Source of the DNA: Enterococcus cecorum DSM 20682 = ATCC 43198
GTDB taxonomy: Bacteria; Bacillota; Bacilli; Lactobacillales; Enterococcaceae
NCBI RefSeq assembly: GCF_000407565.1
Contig: NZ_ASWI01000003.1
Span: 235,001-299,000 of the forward strand
Length of the DNA stretch: 64,000 nt
Reading direction: 5' to 3'
A program made the translations under genes and the position numbers. Shown one piece after another: positions 7,730 through 17,235 of the stretch. The notes below the pieces were generated by a model that saw nothing but the letters and a program-made list of their open reading frames with translations, searched no databases and had not been told where the DNA came from. Position 1 is the stretch's first letter. Each line of letters begins with the position of its first letter.

Positions 7730-7882
7730 GAAAATTTTGTTCATGAAAAGCTTGATTTTTCAATTTATTTCATCCATTTTAAAAATATTGTTTTTATGAA
7801 AATTATTTTCGTTAATAAATTTCTTGAAAACATCTTTCTTTTAAAAAAAGATTGTGCTATATTTACGTTGTTAGCGGTTACA
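7730..7882 (+). promoter_or_regulatory. nan operon control region: operator-like repeats, extended -10, cre
   Basis: The 7552-7910 interval holds no gene after the terminator. GAAAATTTTGTTC (7730-7742) and the perfect palindrome GAAAATTATTTTC (7798-7810) agree at 11 of 13 bases and may bind the RpiR regulator. TGCTATATT (7855-7863) is an extended -10. TTGTTAGCGGTTACA (7868-7882) matches the catabolite-responsive element consensus with one mismatch and covers the expected start site, which suggests repression by CcpA. Operator function is inference. Confidence 0.5.
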
Positions 7883-7910
7883 AAATTAAATTGAATAGGG
7901 GTGATGCGTT

Positions 7911-8708
7911 ATGATTTTAGATACTATTCAGCAAAATTATCATTCATTTACACCTAAAGAGCAGAAAATCGCAACTTATATCATGCAAAAAAAGCATTTA
8001 AAAAACATGAACATTACTGAGTTAGCAAACATTTTAAATACTTCCCCTGCTACGATTACACGTTTTTGTAAGAAAATTGATTGTGCCAATTTTGCTGAGA
8101 TGAAAATTAATTTGGTTGATGAAAGTACACAAGAATCCATAATTAATAAAGATACTATTTTCGATGCTATTCATACTTACTATACAACAGTGATGGATAA
8201 TACAAATAAATTAGTGAATCCTCAAGATATTGAAGAAACAATAGAGGCAATTATACGTGCGAATAAGATTTATATTTATGGTGTGGGTAGCTCAGGATTA
8301 ACGGCATTAGAATTTATGCAAAGGTTAATTCGGATGGGGTTTAATGTTTCGTGTTTTACGGATACCCACATGATGCTAATTAGTCAAACCTTACTTACTC
8401 CAGATGATTTAGTAATAGGTATTTCTAGTTCTGGGCAAACAGTAGAAATCGTCAATATGTTAGCTAGTGCAAAAAAAGTCGGGGCTAAGACGATTTCGAT
8501 TACGAGTTTTATTGATAGTCAAATTGTTCGGTATAGTGATATTAGCTTAATTGTGTATAGCAGCAAGTTTGTTAATAATACAAGTTTTGTAAATTCACAA
8601 TTTGCGATGATGTTCATTGTTGATATTCTGACTATGATCTTACTGGATGATAAAGATTACAATACAATGATGCAAGAAACGATTCAAACAATTTTAGATA
8701 GGAAGTGA
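7911..8708 (+). CDS. nanR: RpiR-family transcriptional regulator of the sialic acid operon
   Basis: 265 aa. An N-terminal HTH_6 DNA-binding domain (about 1-77, with NITELANILNTSPATITRFCKK) is followed by a SIS sugar-phosphate-binding domain (about 120-250, with YGVGSSGLTALEF and ISSSGQTVEIV). RpiR/SIS proteins often sense ManNAc-6-phosphate or similar phosphosugars in sialic acid loci. As the first gene of the nan operon it probably controls its own promoter. The gene symbol rests on context. Confidence 0.85.
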   Translation: MILDTIQQNYHSFTPKEQKIATYIMQKKHLKNMNITELANILNTSPATITRFCKKIDCANFAEMKINLVDESTQESIINKDTIFDAIHTYYTTVMDNTNKLVNPQDIEETIEAIIRANKIYIYGVGSSGLTALEFMQRLIRMGFNVSCFTDTHMMLISQTLLTPDDLVIGISSSGQTVEIVNMLASAKKVGAKTISITSFIDSQIVRYSDISLIVYSSKFVNNTSFVNSQFAMMFIVDILTMILLDDKDYNTMMQETIQTILDRK

Positions 8709-8715
8709 ATGTCGT

Positions 8716-9168
8716 TTGATTATTAGTAAAGTAGAGAATTTAGGAACGTACCAAAAAGTGAATCCTTATATGAAGGAGTTGCTAGCATTTTTTGAGAATC
8801 ATGATTGGCGAGAGTTACCTGAAGGAGAAATTCCAATTGCTGGAGATAAAGTATTTGGCAATTGCTTTAATTATGTAGCTGATGGTGTTGCTGGTGATTT
8901 TTTTGAAACCCATTACAAATATTTGGATGTTCATTTAGTTGTTGAAAATACTGAAGATATGGCAGTTTCAACAAAAGATTCGACGACAGTTTCCAAAGCA
9001 TATGATGAAGAAAAAGATATTGAATTTCACCAAGGTCAGGTAGAGCAATTGGTTCATTTAAAACCTGGTGATTGTTTAATTACCTTTCCTGAAGATTTAC
9101 ATCAACCAAAAGTCAGAGTTAATGACAAGGTTGTAAAAAAAGCAGTATTTAAATTGGCAATAAAATAA
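8716..9168 (+). CDS. YhcH/YjgK/YiaL family protein (sialic acid anomerase-like)
   Basis: 150 aa, of the DUF386 cupin-fold family. The pattern LDVHLVVENTEDM and the late segment GDCLITFPEDLHQP carry the conserved His and Glu that bind a metal. Family members occur in nan operons, where the E. coli protein (NanQ) speeds anomerisation of sialic acid. The start is TTG, shortly after GGAAGTGA at the end of nanR. Position between regulator and transporter supports a role in handling incoming sugar. Confidence 0.85.
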   Translation: MIISKVENLGTYQKVNPYMKELLAFFENHDWRELPEGEIPIAGDKVFGNCFNYVADGVAGDFFETHYKYLDVHLVVENTEDMAVSTKDSTTVSKAYDEEKDIEFHQGQVEQLVHLKPGDCLITFPEDLHQPKVRVNDKVVKKAVFKLAIK

Positions 9169-9189
9169 ACAGAAAAGAGGAATTAGATT

Positions 9190-10539
9190 ATGAAAAAGAT
9201 TGTCAAACTATTATGTACAGTTGGGTTAGCTGCATCAGTATTTGCAATGGCAGGATGTTCTTCTGATGATAAGAAGGACGATTCTCAAAGCTCATCAAAA
9301 TCTGGTGAATTATCTGGTGACATTGTTATGTGGCACTCCTTCACGCAAGGTCCGCGTTTAGAAAGTATCCAAAAATCTGCGGATGAATTTATGAAAGATC
9401 ATCCAAAAGTAAAAATTAAAATCGAAACTTTCTCATGGAACGACTTTTATACTAAATGGACGACAGGTTTAGCGAATGGTAATGTCCCTGATATCAGTAC
9501 TGCTTTACCAAACCAAGTAATGGAAATGATTAATTCAGATGCAATTGTTCCTTTAAATGATACGATTAAAGAAATTGGGCAAGACCGTTTTAATAAAAAT
9601 GCCTTGGATGAAGCAAAAGTTGGAAAAAATTATTATTCAGTTCCGTTATACTCCCATGCACAAGTTATGTGGGTACGAACTGATTTATTGAAACAACACA
9701 ATATAGAAGTGCCAAAAACTTGGGATGAATTATTTGAAGCAAGTAAGAAATTAACGGCTGATGGTGTTTATGGCATGTCTGTACCTCTAGGAACGAACGA
9801 CTTTATGGCAACACGTTTCTTAAACTTCTATGTTCGTAGTGCAGGAGGCAGTCTTTTAACTAAAGATTTGAAAGCGGATTTAACAAGTAAATTAGCGCAA
9901 GACGGTATTAAATATTGGGTGAAGATGTACAAAGAAGTATCTCCTAAAGATTCACTAAACTTTAATGTATTGCAACAAGCAACATTGTTCTATCAAGGAA
10001 AAACAGCATTTGACTTTAACTCTGGTTTCCATATTGGTGGAGTACAAGCCAATAGTCCACAATTATTAGATTCTATTGATGCTTATCCAATGCCAAAAGT
10101 AAAAGACTCTGATAAAGATTACGGTATTGAAACTTCTAATATTCCAATGGTTGTATGGAAAAATTCAAAACATCAAGATGTTGCTAAAGCATTTATGCAA
10201 TATCTATTTAAAGATAAAAACTATGTAGAATTCTTAAATTCAACACCAGTGGGTATGTTGCCAACTATTAGCGGAATTACAGATCTACCTGAATATAAAG
10301 ATAATGAAACACGTAAGAAATTTGCTCATGCAGAAGAAGTAATCTTAGAAGCTGCTAAAAAAGGTACTGCAATTGGATATGAAAATGAACCTAGTGTCCA
10401 AGCTGGTTTAATGACAAATCAACATATCATCGAGCAAATGTTCCAAGATATTATTTCTAACGGTACTGATCCAATGAAGGCTGCGAAGAGTGCAGAAAAA
10501 CAATTAAATGATTTGTTTGAAACTGTGGCAGTAAAATAA
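9190..10539 (+). CDS. ABC transporter substrate-binding lipoprotein (sialic acid / 2,7-anhydro-Neu5Ac type)
   Basis: A 449-aa extracytoplasmic solute-binding protein of the family 1 carbohydrate type. A lipoprotein signal with lipobox AMAGC anchors it at Cys23. A Ser/Asp-rich spacer follows, then the mature lobe starting DIVMWHSFTQGP. It should deliver substrate to the two permeases downstream. Position directly upstream of them and of a NanB-type sialidase fits the second pneumococcal sialic acid transporter (SP1690-like by my recollection). No ATPase gene is in the operon, so a shared MsmK-like ATPase is presumably used. Specificity is inferred from context. Confidence 0.88.
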   Translation: MKKIVKLLCTVGLAASVFAMAGCSSDDKKDDSQSSSKSGELSGDIVMWHSFTQGPRLESIQKSADEFMKDHPKVKIKIETFSWNDFYTKWTTGLANGNVPDISTALPNQVMEMINSDAIVPLNDTIKEIGQDRFNKNALDEAKVGKNYYSVPLYSHAQVMWVRTDLLKQHNIEVPKTWDELFEASKKLTADGVYGMSVPLGTNDFMATRFLNFYVRSAGGSLLTKDLKADLTSKLAQDGIKYWVKMYKEVSPKDSLNFNVLQQATLFYQGKTAFDFNSGFHIGGVQANSPQLLDSIDAYPMPKVKDSDKDYGIETSNIPMVVWKNSKHQDVAKAFMQYLFKDKNYVEFLNSTPVGMLPTISGITDLPEYKDNETRKKFAHAEEVILEAAKKGTAIGYENEPSVQAGLMTNQHIIEQMFQDIISNGTDPMKAAKSAEKQLNDLFETVAVK

Positions 10540-10551
10540 AAAATTGAGATT

Positions 10552-10572
10552 GGGGCTTGTTCTTTAAGCCCC
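10552..10572 (+). promoter_or_regulatory. intercistronic hairpin after the binding-protein gene
   Basis: GGGGCTT pairs with AAGCCCC across an 7-nt loop, with weaker flanking pairs, between the binding-protein and permease genes. There is no T-run. Such hairpins commonly protect binding-protein mRNA, giving it excess over the permeases. Confidence 0.6.
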
Positions 10573-10609
10573 GATTCATTTAATAAATATTAAAGAAGGG
10601 AGTATGAAA

Positions 10610-11494
10610 ATGGCTAAAGATCGAAATTTAACACGTTGGATATTTGTTTTACCAGCAATGATCATTGTCGGATTACTTTTTATTTATCCGTTTTTTTCAA
10701 GTATTTTCTTTAGTTTTACAAATAAAAATTTAATTATGCCGACCTATCGTTTTGTCGGTTTAGATAATTATAAAGCAGTATTATCTGATCCAAATTTTTT
10801 CAATGCATTTTTTAATTCAATTAAGTGGACGGTTTTCTCGTTAGCTGGCCAAGTATTTGTTGGATTTATTTTAGCATTGGCATTGCATCGTGTTCGACGT
10901 TTTAAGAAATTATATCGTACCCTTTTAATCGTTCCTTGGGCGTTTCCAACGATTGTTATTGCCTTTTCATGGCAGTGGATATTAAATGGTGTTTACGGCT
11001 ATCTTCCAAATATGATTGTAAAACTTGGCTTGATGGATGCTGCACCACCGTTTTTAACTGATACGACTTGGGCTTTTGTTTGTTTAGTGTTTATCAATAT
11101 CTGGTTTGGTGCCCCAATGATTATGGTCAACGTACTATCGGCATTGCAAACAGTACCTCAAGAACAGTTTGAAGCCGCCAAAATCGATGGCGCTTCTTCG
11201 TGGCAAGTCTTTCGTTATATTACATTTCCACACATCAAAGTTGTTGTCGGTTTGCTAGTCGTATTAAGAACAGTTTGGATTTTTAATAACTTTGATATTA
11301 TCTATCTAATTACTGGTGGTGGGCCATCTAACGCAACAATGACTCTTCCTATTTTTGCTTATAACTTAGGTTGGGGAACGAAAATGTTAGGTCGTGCATC
11401 TGCTGTTACAGTATTACTATTTATTTTCTTATTAGCAGTTTGCTTTATTTACTTTAGTATCATTAGTAAATGGGAAAAGGAGGGACGTAAATAA
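10610..11494 (+). CDS. ABC transporter permease 1 (MalF-type)
   Basis: A 294-aa inner-membrane permease with six predicted helices. The cytoplasmic EAA loop reads EAAKIDGASSWQVFRYITFP near residue 195 and contacts the ATPase. I prefer the ATG at 10610 (MAKDRN) over 10604 because the AGAAGGG site is 9 nt upstream of it and only 3 nt from the earlier one. It overlaps permease 2 by one base (TAATG). With permease 2 it forms the channel of a sugar importer. Confidence 0.9.
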   Translation: MAKDRNLTRWIFVLPAMIIVGLLFIYPFFSSIFFSFTNKNLIMPTYRFVGLDNYKAVLSDPNFFNAFFNSIKWTVFSLAGQVFVGFILALALHRVRRFKKLYRTLLIVPWAFPTIVIAFSWQWILNGVYGYLPNMIVKLGLMDAAPPFLTDTTWAFVCLVFINIWFGAPMIMVNVLSALQTVPQEQFEAAKIDGASSWQVFRYITFPHIKVVVGLLVVLRTVWIFNNFDIIYLITGGGPSNATMTLPIFAYNLGWGTKMLGRASAVTVLLFIFLLAVCFIYFSIISKWEKEGRK

Positions 11495-12327
11495 TGAAGA
11501 AACGATCAAATATTTTTCTAGATCTTGCTTCTCATCTTTTATTGATTATTGCGACGATTATTGCAATATTCCCGCTTGTTTGGATTTTTATTTCTTCGAT
11601 TAAAGGAAAAGGGGAACTAACCCAATTTCCAACAAGATTCTGGCCTAAAACATTTACCCTAGATTACTTTACTCATGTAATTAATGATTTGCATTTTATT
11701 GTGAATATTAAAAATAGTTTGTTGATTGCTTTATCAACCACTGTTATTGCGATTATCATTTCCGCGATGGCAGCCTATGGGATAGTTCGTTTCTTTCCTA
11801 AATTAGGAGCGATTATGTCTCGTTTATTAGTTACAACTTATATTTTCCCACCAATTTTGTTAGCGATTCCATACTCGATTGCAATGGCTAAAGTTGGATT
11901 AACAAACAGTTTGATTGGGTTAATGGTTATCTATTTATCATTTAGTGTGCCATATGCAGTATGGTTACTTGTTGGATTCTTTCAAACAGTACCAATCGGC
12001 ATTGAAGAATCAGCAAGAATAGATGGGGCAAATAAATTTACAATATTTTATAGAATTGTTTTACCAATTGTTGCACCTGGGATTGTTGCTACGGCGATTT
12101 ATACATTCATCAATGCATGGAATGAATTCTTATACGCATTAATCCTCATTAATGATACCAGTAAGATGACTGTAGCTGTTGCATTAAGATCACTAAATGG
12201 TTCAGAAATATTGGATTGGGGAGATATGATGGCTGCTTCAGTAATTGTTGTATTACCATCAGTTATTTTCTTCTCAATTATCCAAAATAAAATTGCTGGT
12301 GGCTTATCAGAAGGTTCGGTTAAATAA
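11494..12327 (+). CDS. ABC transporter permease 2 (MalG-type)
   Basis: A 277-aa inner-membrane permease with six helices and the EAA loop EESARIDGANKFTIFYRIVLP near residue 170. It starts at the ATG overlapping the stop of permease 1. It forms the second half of the heterodimeric channel. The 19-bp gap to the sialidase gene argues for one transcript. Confidence 0.9.
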   Translation: MKKRSNIFLDLASHLLLIIATIIAIFPLVWIFISSIKGKGELTQFPTRFWPKTFTLDYFTHVINDLHFIVNIKNSLLIALSTTVIAIIISAMAAYGIVRFFPKLGAIMSRLLVTTYIFPPILLAIPYSIAMAKVGLTNSLIGLMVIYLSFSVPYAVWLLVGFFQTVPIGIEESARIDGANKFTIFYRIVLPIVAPGIVATAIYTFINAWNEFLYALILINDTSKMTVAVALRSLNGSEILDWGDMMAASVIVVLPSVIFFSIIQNKIAGGLSEGSVK

Positions 12328-12346
12328 AAGAAAGGAATACTTATCT

Positions 12347-14437
12347 ATGATTAACAAAATTCATAAGTTTGCTGGTGTCGCTATAATTTCAGGTGTGTTA
12401 CTTACAGGTCTTTCATATTCTTTTGTTAATACAGATAAAATTGTTTATGCTACTTCAGAATTATCACCAAACTATCAAAGTGGTCCTTATATTTTGAATA
12501 ATACTGGTATTGATATTAGTGATCAGGTTTTAAATAAAATTCAGGGGGATAATCAAAGTATAGTATTAAATTTTGAATCGAGTAGTCCAAATTCATTACA
12601 AGCTATATTTGGTATATCTAATAGTAATAGTGGTTATAGAAACAATTATTTCGATATATTTATGAGAAATTCTGGAGAGATTGGTGTAGAAATACGTGAT
12701 GCTCAGAAAGGTGTGAATTATCTTTTTGCTCGTCCTGCTTCTTTATGGGGAATTCATAAAGGAAATGCTGTAGAAAACACTGTAGTATTTACTGCAAATG
12801 CTACGGAAAAAACATATGAGATGTATGTTGATGGAAAATGTATTTTTTCTAAAAAAGTAGAGGTATTTATCCCTATTAATGGAATTACGGGACAAAATAA
12901 TGCGATGATAGGCGCAGTAAATCGCGAAGGTTCACAGGCGTTTACAATGAATGGTAAGGTTAATCAACTTCAGATTTTTAATCGAGTGTTGACTTCAAGT
13001 GAAATTTCTGAACACTTTTCTAGGGAAAATAAAAAATTAATTTTTCAATCAGGTGATACAACTAATGCAAATTATTTTCGTATACCAACTTTATATACGT
13101 TAAATAATGGTAGGGTACTTTCTAGTGTTGATGCACGTTATGGAGGTACGCATGATTCAAGAAGTAAAATTAATATTGCGACTTCTTACAGCGATGATAA
13201 TGGATTAACGTGGAGCAATCCGATTTTCGCAATGAAGTTTAATGATTATGAAGAACAATTAATTGAATGGCCTAGAGAAGGAAATGCAAAAAATTTACAA
13301 ATAAGTGGAAGTGCCTCTTTCATTGACTCGGCGATTGTTCAAGATGATAAAGGAAAAGTAGTATTACTGGCAGATGTGATGCCTGCAGGAATAGGTAATA
13401 ACAATGCTAATCGTTCTGACTCTGGTTTCAAAGAAGTCAATGGAAAATACTACTTGAAGTTAAAGAAAAATGGCGAATCCTCTTATCAATATACTGTTAG
13501 AGAAAACGGTGTTGTGTACAATGATTCTACTAATCAACCTACAAATTATCAAGTGAATGAAAAATACGAGGTTTTAGAAAATGGTCATCCGTTAACAGTA
13601 GAGCAATATTCGGTGAAATTTGATGCCAATTCAAACTTACAAGAATATCATAATGGTAAGCAGGTACCGATGAATGTATTTTATAAGGATTCTATATTTA
13701 AAGTGGTACCTACAAATTATATTGGAATGACATCTAGTTCAGATAGTGGAGAATCTTGGAAAGAGTTCAAATTACTTCCACCTTTTCTAGGAGTTAATCA
13801 TAACGCAACCTATTTGAGTCCAGGTCAAGGATTAGCTTTAAGTAATAAAAATCGATTAATTTTCGCTACTTATACTAGTGGACAGTTAACATATCTTGTT
13901 TCTGATGATGGTGGTAACACATTTACAAAACGTTCAGCACCAGTTCCTTTTACAAATGCAACGGCTGAGGCTCAGATGATAGAACTGAGAGAAGGAGTGA
14001 TTCGTACATTCTTTAGAACAACAACTGGGAAAATAGCTTATATGACAAGTTATGATAACGGAGATACCTGGTCAGGAGTAAGTTACTTAGATATGATTAG
14101 CCAAACTTCATACGGGACTCAAGTATCTGTGATTAAATATTCGCAAAAAATTGATGGTAAAGATGCCGTTATTTTGAGTTCGCCAAATTCAACTGCAGGA
14201 AGAAAAGGTGGACAATTATGGGTTGGATTAATTAATGCAGATGATAGTATTGATTGGCGATACCATTATAATGTGGATTTACCAAATTACGGATATTCTT
14301 ATTCGGCTTTGACGGAGTTGCCTAATCAACATATAGGTTTATTTTTTGAAAAATATGATTCTTGGTCTAGAAATGAACTTCATTTAAGTAACGTTGTACA
14401 ATATGTAGATTTAGAAATTACTGATTTATTAAAATAA
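12347..14437 (+). CDS. nanB: secreted sialidase, NanB-type intramolecular trans-sialidase
   Basis: A 696-aa GH33 sialidase with a signal peptide (residues 1 to about 36, ending VYA before TSELS) and no LPXTG anchor. A lectin-like CBM40/LamG domain covers about 45-235. The catalytic propeller starts at the arginine motif YFRIPTL near 243. Asp-box repeats include SYSDDNGLTW, SSDSGESW, SDDGGNTF and SYDNGDTW. A Tyr nucleophile candidate lies in YGYSYSALTE and a further Arg in WSRNELH. From memory the sequence closely follows pneumococcal NanB (also ~697 aa) over most of its length, for example YLFARPASLWG and SRNELHLSNVVQY. NanB releases 2,7-anhydro-Neu5Ac from alpha-2,3-sialosides. I took the ATG with AAAGGA upstream. 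Confidence 0.9.
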   Translation: MINKIHKFAGVAIISGVLLTGLSYSFVNTDKIVYATSELSPNYQSGPYILNNTGIDISDQVLNKIQGDNQSIVLNFESSSPNSLQAIFGISNSNSGYRNNYFDIFMRNSGEIGVEIRDAQKGVNYLFARPASLWGIHKGNAVENTVVFTANATEKTYEMYVDGKCIFSKKVEVFIPINGITGQNNAMIGAVNREGSQAFTMNGKVNQLQIFNRVLTSSEISEHFSRENKKLIFQSGDTTNANYFRIPTLYTLNNGRVLSSVDARYGGTHDSRSKINIATSYSDDNGLTWSNPIFAMKFNDYEEQLIEWPREGNAKNLQISGSASFIDSAIVQDDKGKVVLLADVMPAGIGNNNANRSDSGFKEVNGKYYLKLKKNGESSYQYTVRENGVVYNDSTNQPTNYQVNEKYEVLENGHPLTVEQYSVKFDANSNLQEYHNGKQVPMNVFYKDSIFKVVPTNYIGMTSSSDSGESWKEFKLLPPFLGVNHNATYLSPGQGLALSNKNRLIFATYTSGQLTYLVSDDGGNTFTKRSAPVPFTNATAEAQMIELREGVIRTFFRTTTGKIAYMTSYDNGDTWSGVSYLDMISQTSYGTQVSVIKYSQKIDGKDAVILSSPNSTAGRKGGQLWVGLINADDSIDWRYHYNVDLPNYGYSYSALTELPNQHIGLFFEKYDSWSRNELHLSNVVQYVDLEITDLLK

Positions 14438-14463
14438 AATTTTCATAATGGAGGAATATAAAA

Positions 14464-15567
14464 ATGACAAAATATGGAGTTGTAGGTACAGGATATTTCG
14501 GTGCGGAATTAGCACGCTATATGTCTAAAAATGAGGGAGCAGAAATTACTCTATTGTACGATCCAGAAAATGCAGAAGAAATTGCCAAAGAATTAGGAGC
14601 CAAAGTAGCTTCGAGTTTAGATGAATTAGTGAGTAGTCCAGAAGTGGATTGTGTGATAGTTGCAACACCAAATTATTTGCATAAAGAGCCAGTAATTAAA
14701 GCAGCTGAGCATGGCAAGCACGTCTTTTGTGAAAAACCAATTGCTTTATCCTATGAAGACTGTCGAGAAATGGTGGATGCATGTAAGAAGAATAATGTAA
14801 CCTTTATGGCTGGACATGTTATGAACTTCTTTAACGGTGTGCATCATGCAAAAGAGTTGATTAACCAAGGTGTGATTGGCGATGTATTATTCTGTCATAC
14901 TGCTCGTAATGGTTGGGAAGAAGAACAACCTACTATTTCATGGAAGAAAATTCGTTCAAAATCTGGCGGACACTTGTACCATCATATTCATGAATTAGAC
15001 TGTGTGCAATTTTTGATGGGTGGTATGCCTGAAAAAGTAACAATGACTGGTGGAAATGTAGCGCATAATGGCGAAAACTTTGGTGATGAAGATGACATGA
15101 TTTTCATTAATATGGAATTCCCTAATAAACGTTTTGCATTACTTGAATGGGGTTCTGCTTATCGTTGGGGTGAACATTATGTATTAATTCAAGGAACAAA
15201 AGGTGCCATTAAGCTTGATATGTTTAATTGTGGGGGAACTTTGAAATTAAATGGTGAAGAAACTCACTTCCTAATTCATGAATCTCAAGAGGAAGACGAT
15301 GATCGTACAAGAATCTATCATAGTACGGAAATGGATGGGGCGATTGCTTATGGAAAACCAGGTAAACGTACACCATTGTGGTTATCATCCGTAATTGATA
15401 AAGAAATGAAATATCTCCATGCAATTATGCAAGGTGCAGCTGTTAGTGAAGAATTTGAGAAATTATTAACTGGTGAAGCTGCTTTAGAAGCAATTGCGAC
15501 TGCAGATGCTTGTACCCTTTCCATTAACGAAGATCGCAAAGTGCATTTATCAGAAATTGTAAAGTAG
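14464..15567 (+). CDS. Gfo/Idh/MocA oxidoreductase, likely 2,7-anhydro-Neu5Ac hydratase (NanOx-like)
   Basis: A 367-aa NAD-dependent oxidoreductase. The Rossmann motif VVGTGYFGAEL is at the N-terminus, the family signature CEKPIALSYEDC near 95, and a C-terminal substrate domain begins near 130. NanOx enzymes beside trans-sialidases convert 2,7-anhydro-Neu5Ac to Neu5Ac through a keto intermediate with cofactor recycling. Location straight after a NanB-type sialidase and before NanE/NanA makes that role the best fit. Without the context, this family is too broad to assign. RBS GGAGGAA precedes the ATG. Confidence 0.82.
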   Translation: MTKYGVVGTGYFGAELARYMSKNEGAEITLLYDPENAEEIAKELGAKVASSLDELVSSPEVDCVIVATPNYLHKEPVIKAAEHGKHVFCEKPIALSYEDCREMVDACKKNNVTFMAGHVMNFFNGVHHAKELINQGVIGDVLFCHTARNGWEEEQPTISWKKIRSKSGGHLYHHIHELDCVQFLMGGMPEKVTMTGGNVAHNGENFGDEDDMIFINMEFPNKRFALLEWGSAYRWGEHYVLIQGTKGAIKLDMFNCGGTLKLNGEETHFLIHESQEEDDDRTRIYHSTEMDGAIAYGKPGKRTPLWLSSVIDKEMKYLHAIMQGAAVSEEFEKLLTGEAALEAIATADACTLSINEDRKVHLSEIVK

Positions 15568-15598
15568 AAAATGATAAATAGGAAGAGGGCGTAAAGCG

Positions 15599-16288
15599 AT
15601 GGATGAAAAAATAAAAAATATTAAACATCAACTAATTGTATCGTGTCAAGCCTTGGAAGATGAACCATTACATTCTTCATTCATTATGGGAAGAATGGCC
15701 CTAGCTGCACAAGAAGGTGGTGCCAAAGGGATAAGAGCAAATAGTGTGGTAGATATTAAAGAAATCCAGAATGTAGTAGATTTACCAATTATTGGCATTA
15801 TCAAAAGAGATTATGAAGACTCAGATGTTTTTATTACAGCAACCATGAAAGAAATTGATGAGTTAATGAGTGTTCAACCCGAAATTATTGCATTGGATGC
15901 CACAAGTAATATCAGACCAAATGGACAGACCTTAGCTGAATTATTTGCACAAATTAAAGCTAAGTATCCAGAACAATTGCTAATGGCGGATTGTTCAACG
16001 TACGAAGAGGCTGTTTATGCGGATGAGTTAGGTTTTGATTTCATTGGCACAACACTAGTAGGCTATACGAAACAAAGTAAAGGAGCAAAGATTGAGGCGA
16101 ATGATTTTGAATTAATTCGTAAAATCTTAGCGAAAGTGAAACATCCGGTGATTGCTGAGGGGAATATCGATACCCCTGAAAAATTTAAAAGAGTTCTTGA
16201 GTTAGGGTGTTATAGTGTTGTAGTTGGTTCGATTATCACACGACCACAATTGATTACGAAACGATTTACAAAGGTATTAGAAAACTAG
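15599..16288 (+). CDS. nanE: N-acetylmannosamine-6-phosphate 2-epimerase
   Basis: Converts ManNAc-6-phosphate to GlcNAc-6-phosphate, feeding the amino-sugar pathway. The 229-aa TIM barrel has the NanE motifs [15 protein letters not shown] at the start, GAKGIRANS near 42, [18 protein letters not shown] near 132 and [11 protein letters not shown] near 184. Length is typical. RBS GGAAGAGGGCG lies upstream. It acts after NanK in the pathway. Confidence 0.96.
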   Translation: MDEKIKNIKHQLIVSCQALEDEPLHSSFIMGRMALAAQEGGAKGIRANSVVDIKEIQNVVDLPIIGIIKRDYEDSDVFITATMKEIDELMSVQPEIIALDATSNIRPNGQTLAELFAQIKAKYPEQLLMADCSTYEEAVYADELGFDFIGTTLVGYTKQSKGAKIEANDFELIRKILAKVKHPVIAEGNIDTPEKFKRVLELGCYSVVVGSIITRPQLITKRFTKVLEN

Positions 16289-16303
16289 AAAGAAGTAGAT
16301 AAG

Positions 16304-17221
16304 ATGAGAGATTTAACGAAATATCATGGCGTAATTCCGGCATTTTATGCTTGCTATGACGATGAAGGTGAAATTAGTCCTGAAAGAGTGCAGTCATTAA
16401 CCAAGTATTTTATTGAAAAAGGTGTTAAAGGAGTTTATGTCAATGGTTCCTCAGGGGAATGTATTTATCAAAGCGTTCAAGATCGCAAAACTGTATTAGA
16501 AAATGTAGTCAAAGCAGCGCAAGGAAAATTAACCATTATTGCGCATGTAGCATGTAACAATACCAAGGATAGCCAAGAGTTGGCACGTCATGCAGAAAGT
16601 TTGGGCGTAGATGCGATTGCGGCCATTCCTCCGATTTATTTCCGATTACCTGAATATGCGATTGCTAAGTATTGGAATGATATTAGTGATGCAGCACCAA
16701 ATACGGACTTTATCATTTACAATATCCCACAATTGGCAGGTGTCGCTTTAACACCAAGCTTGTATGAAAAAATGCGCGAAAATCCTAGAGTTATTGGTGT
16801 AAAAAATTCATCGATGCCTGTTCAAGATATTCAAACTTTCTGTAAAGCTGGGGATGATTATATTGTCTTTAATGGACCGGATGAACAGTTTATTTCAGGC
16901 CGCCTAATTGGTGCACAAGGTGGAATTGGTGGCACTTATGCAGTAATGCCGCAATTATTCTTGCAGTTGGATCATTTCTTAAAGACCAATCAGTGGGAAA
17001 AAGCCAAAGCGTTACAAGCTGAAGTCAATGAAATTATCGCACAAATGTGTAGTTGTCATGGCAATATGTATGCAGTGGCTAAAGAAATTTTACGAATCAA
17101 CGAAAATCTTAATATTGGTTCTGTACGTGCGCCTTTAGCAGAATTAATTCCAGACGATTTATCAAAAGTTCAGGCTTGTGCAGAATATATTAAACAAGTA
17201 ACGGCAAAATTCATTGATTAA
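16304..17221 (+). CDS. nanA: N-acetylneuraminate lyase
   Basis: Cleaves Neu5Ac to ManNAc and pyruvate. The 305-aa protein belongs to the DapA/NAL class I aldolases. The pyruvate-binding GSSGE motif is in YVNGSSGECIYQS near 46-58, the catalytic Tyr in FIIYNIPQLAGV near 142, and the Schiff-base Lys in VIGVKNSS near 167. The N-terminus (YHGVIPAFYACYDDEG) matches lyases rather than dihydrodipicolinate synthases. It follows nanE by 15 bp. This nanA is the lyase, not the pneumococcal sialidase of the same name. Confidence 0.95.
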   Translation: MRDLTKYHGVIPAFYACYDDEGEISPERVQSLTKYFIEKGVKGVYVNGSSGECIYQSVQDRKTVLENVVKAAQGKLTIIAHVACNNTKDSQELARHAESLGVDAIAAIPPIYFRLPEYAIAKYWNDISDAAPNTDFIIYNIPQLAGVALTPSLYEKMRENPRVIGVKNSSMPVQDIQTFCKAGDDYIVFNGPDEQFISGRLIGAQGGIGGTYAVMPQLFLQLDHFLKTNQWEKAKALQAEVNEIIAQMCSCHGNMYAVAKEILRINENLNIGSVRAPLAELIPDDLSKVQACAEYIKQVTAKFID

Positions 17222-17235
17222 GGTGGCGATGATTC

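Noticed and set aside
12245-12346. Longer N-terminus for the sialidase
   Set aside because: It overlaps the end of permease 2 in another frame. The ATG at 12347 has a ribosome binding site and begins a proper signal peptide.
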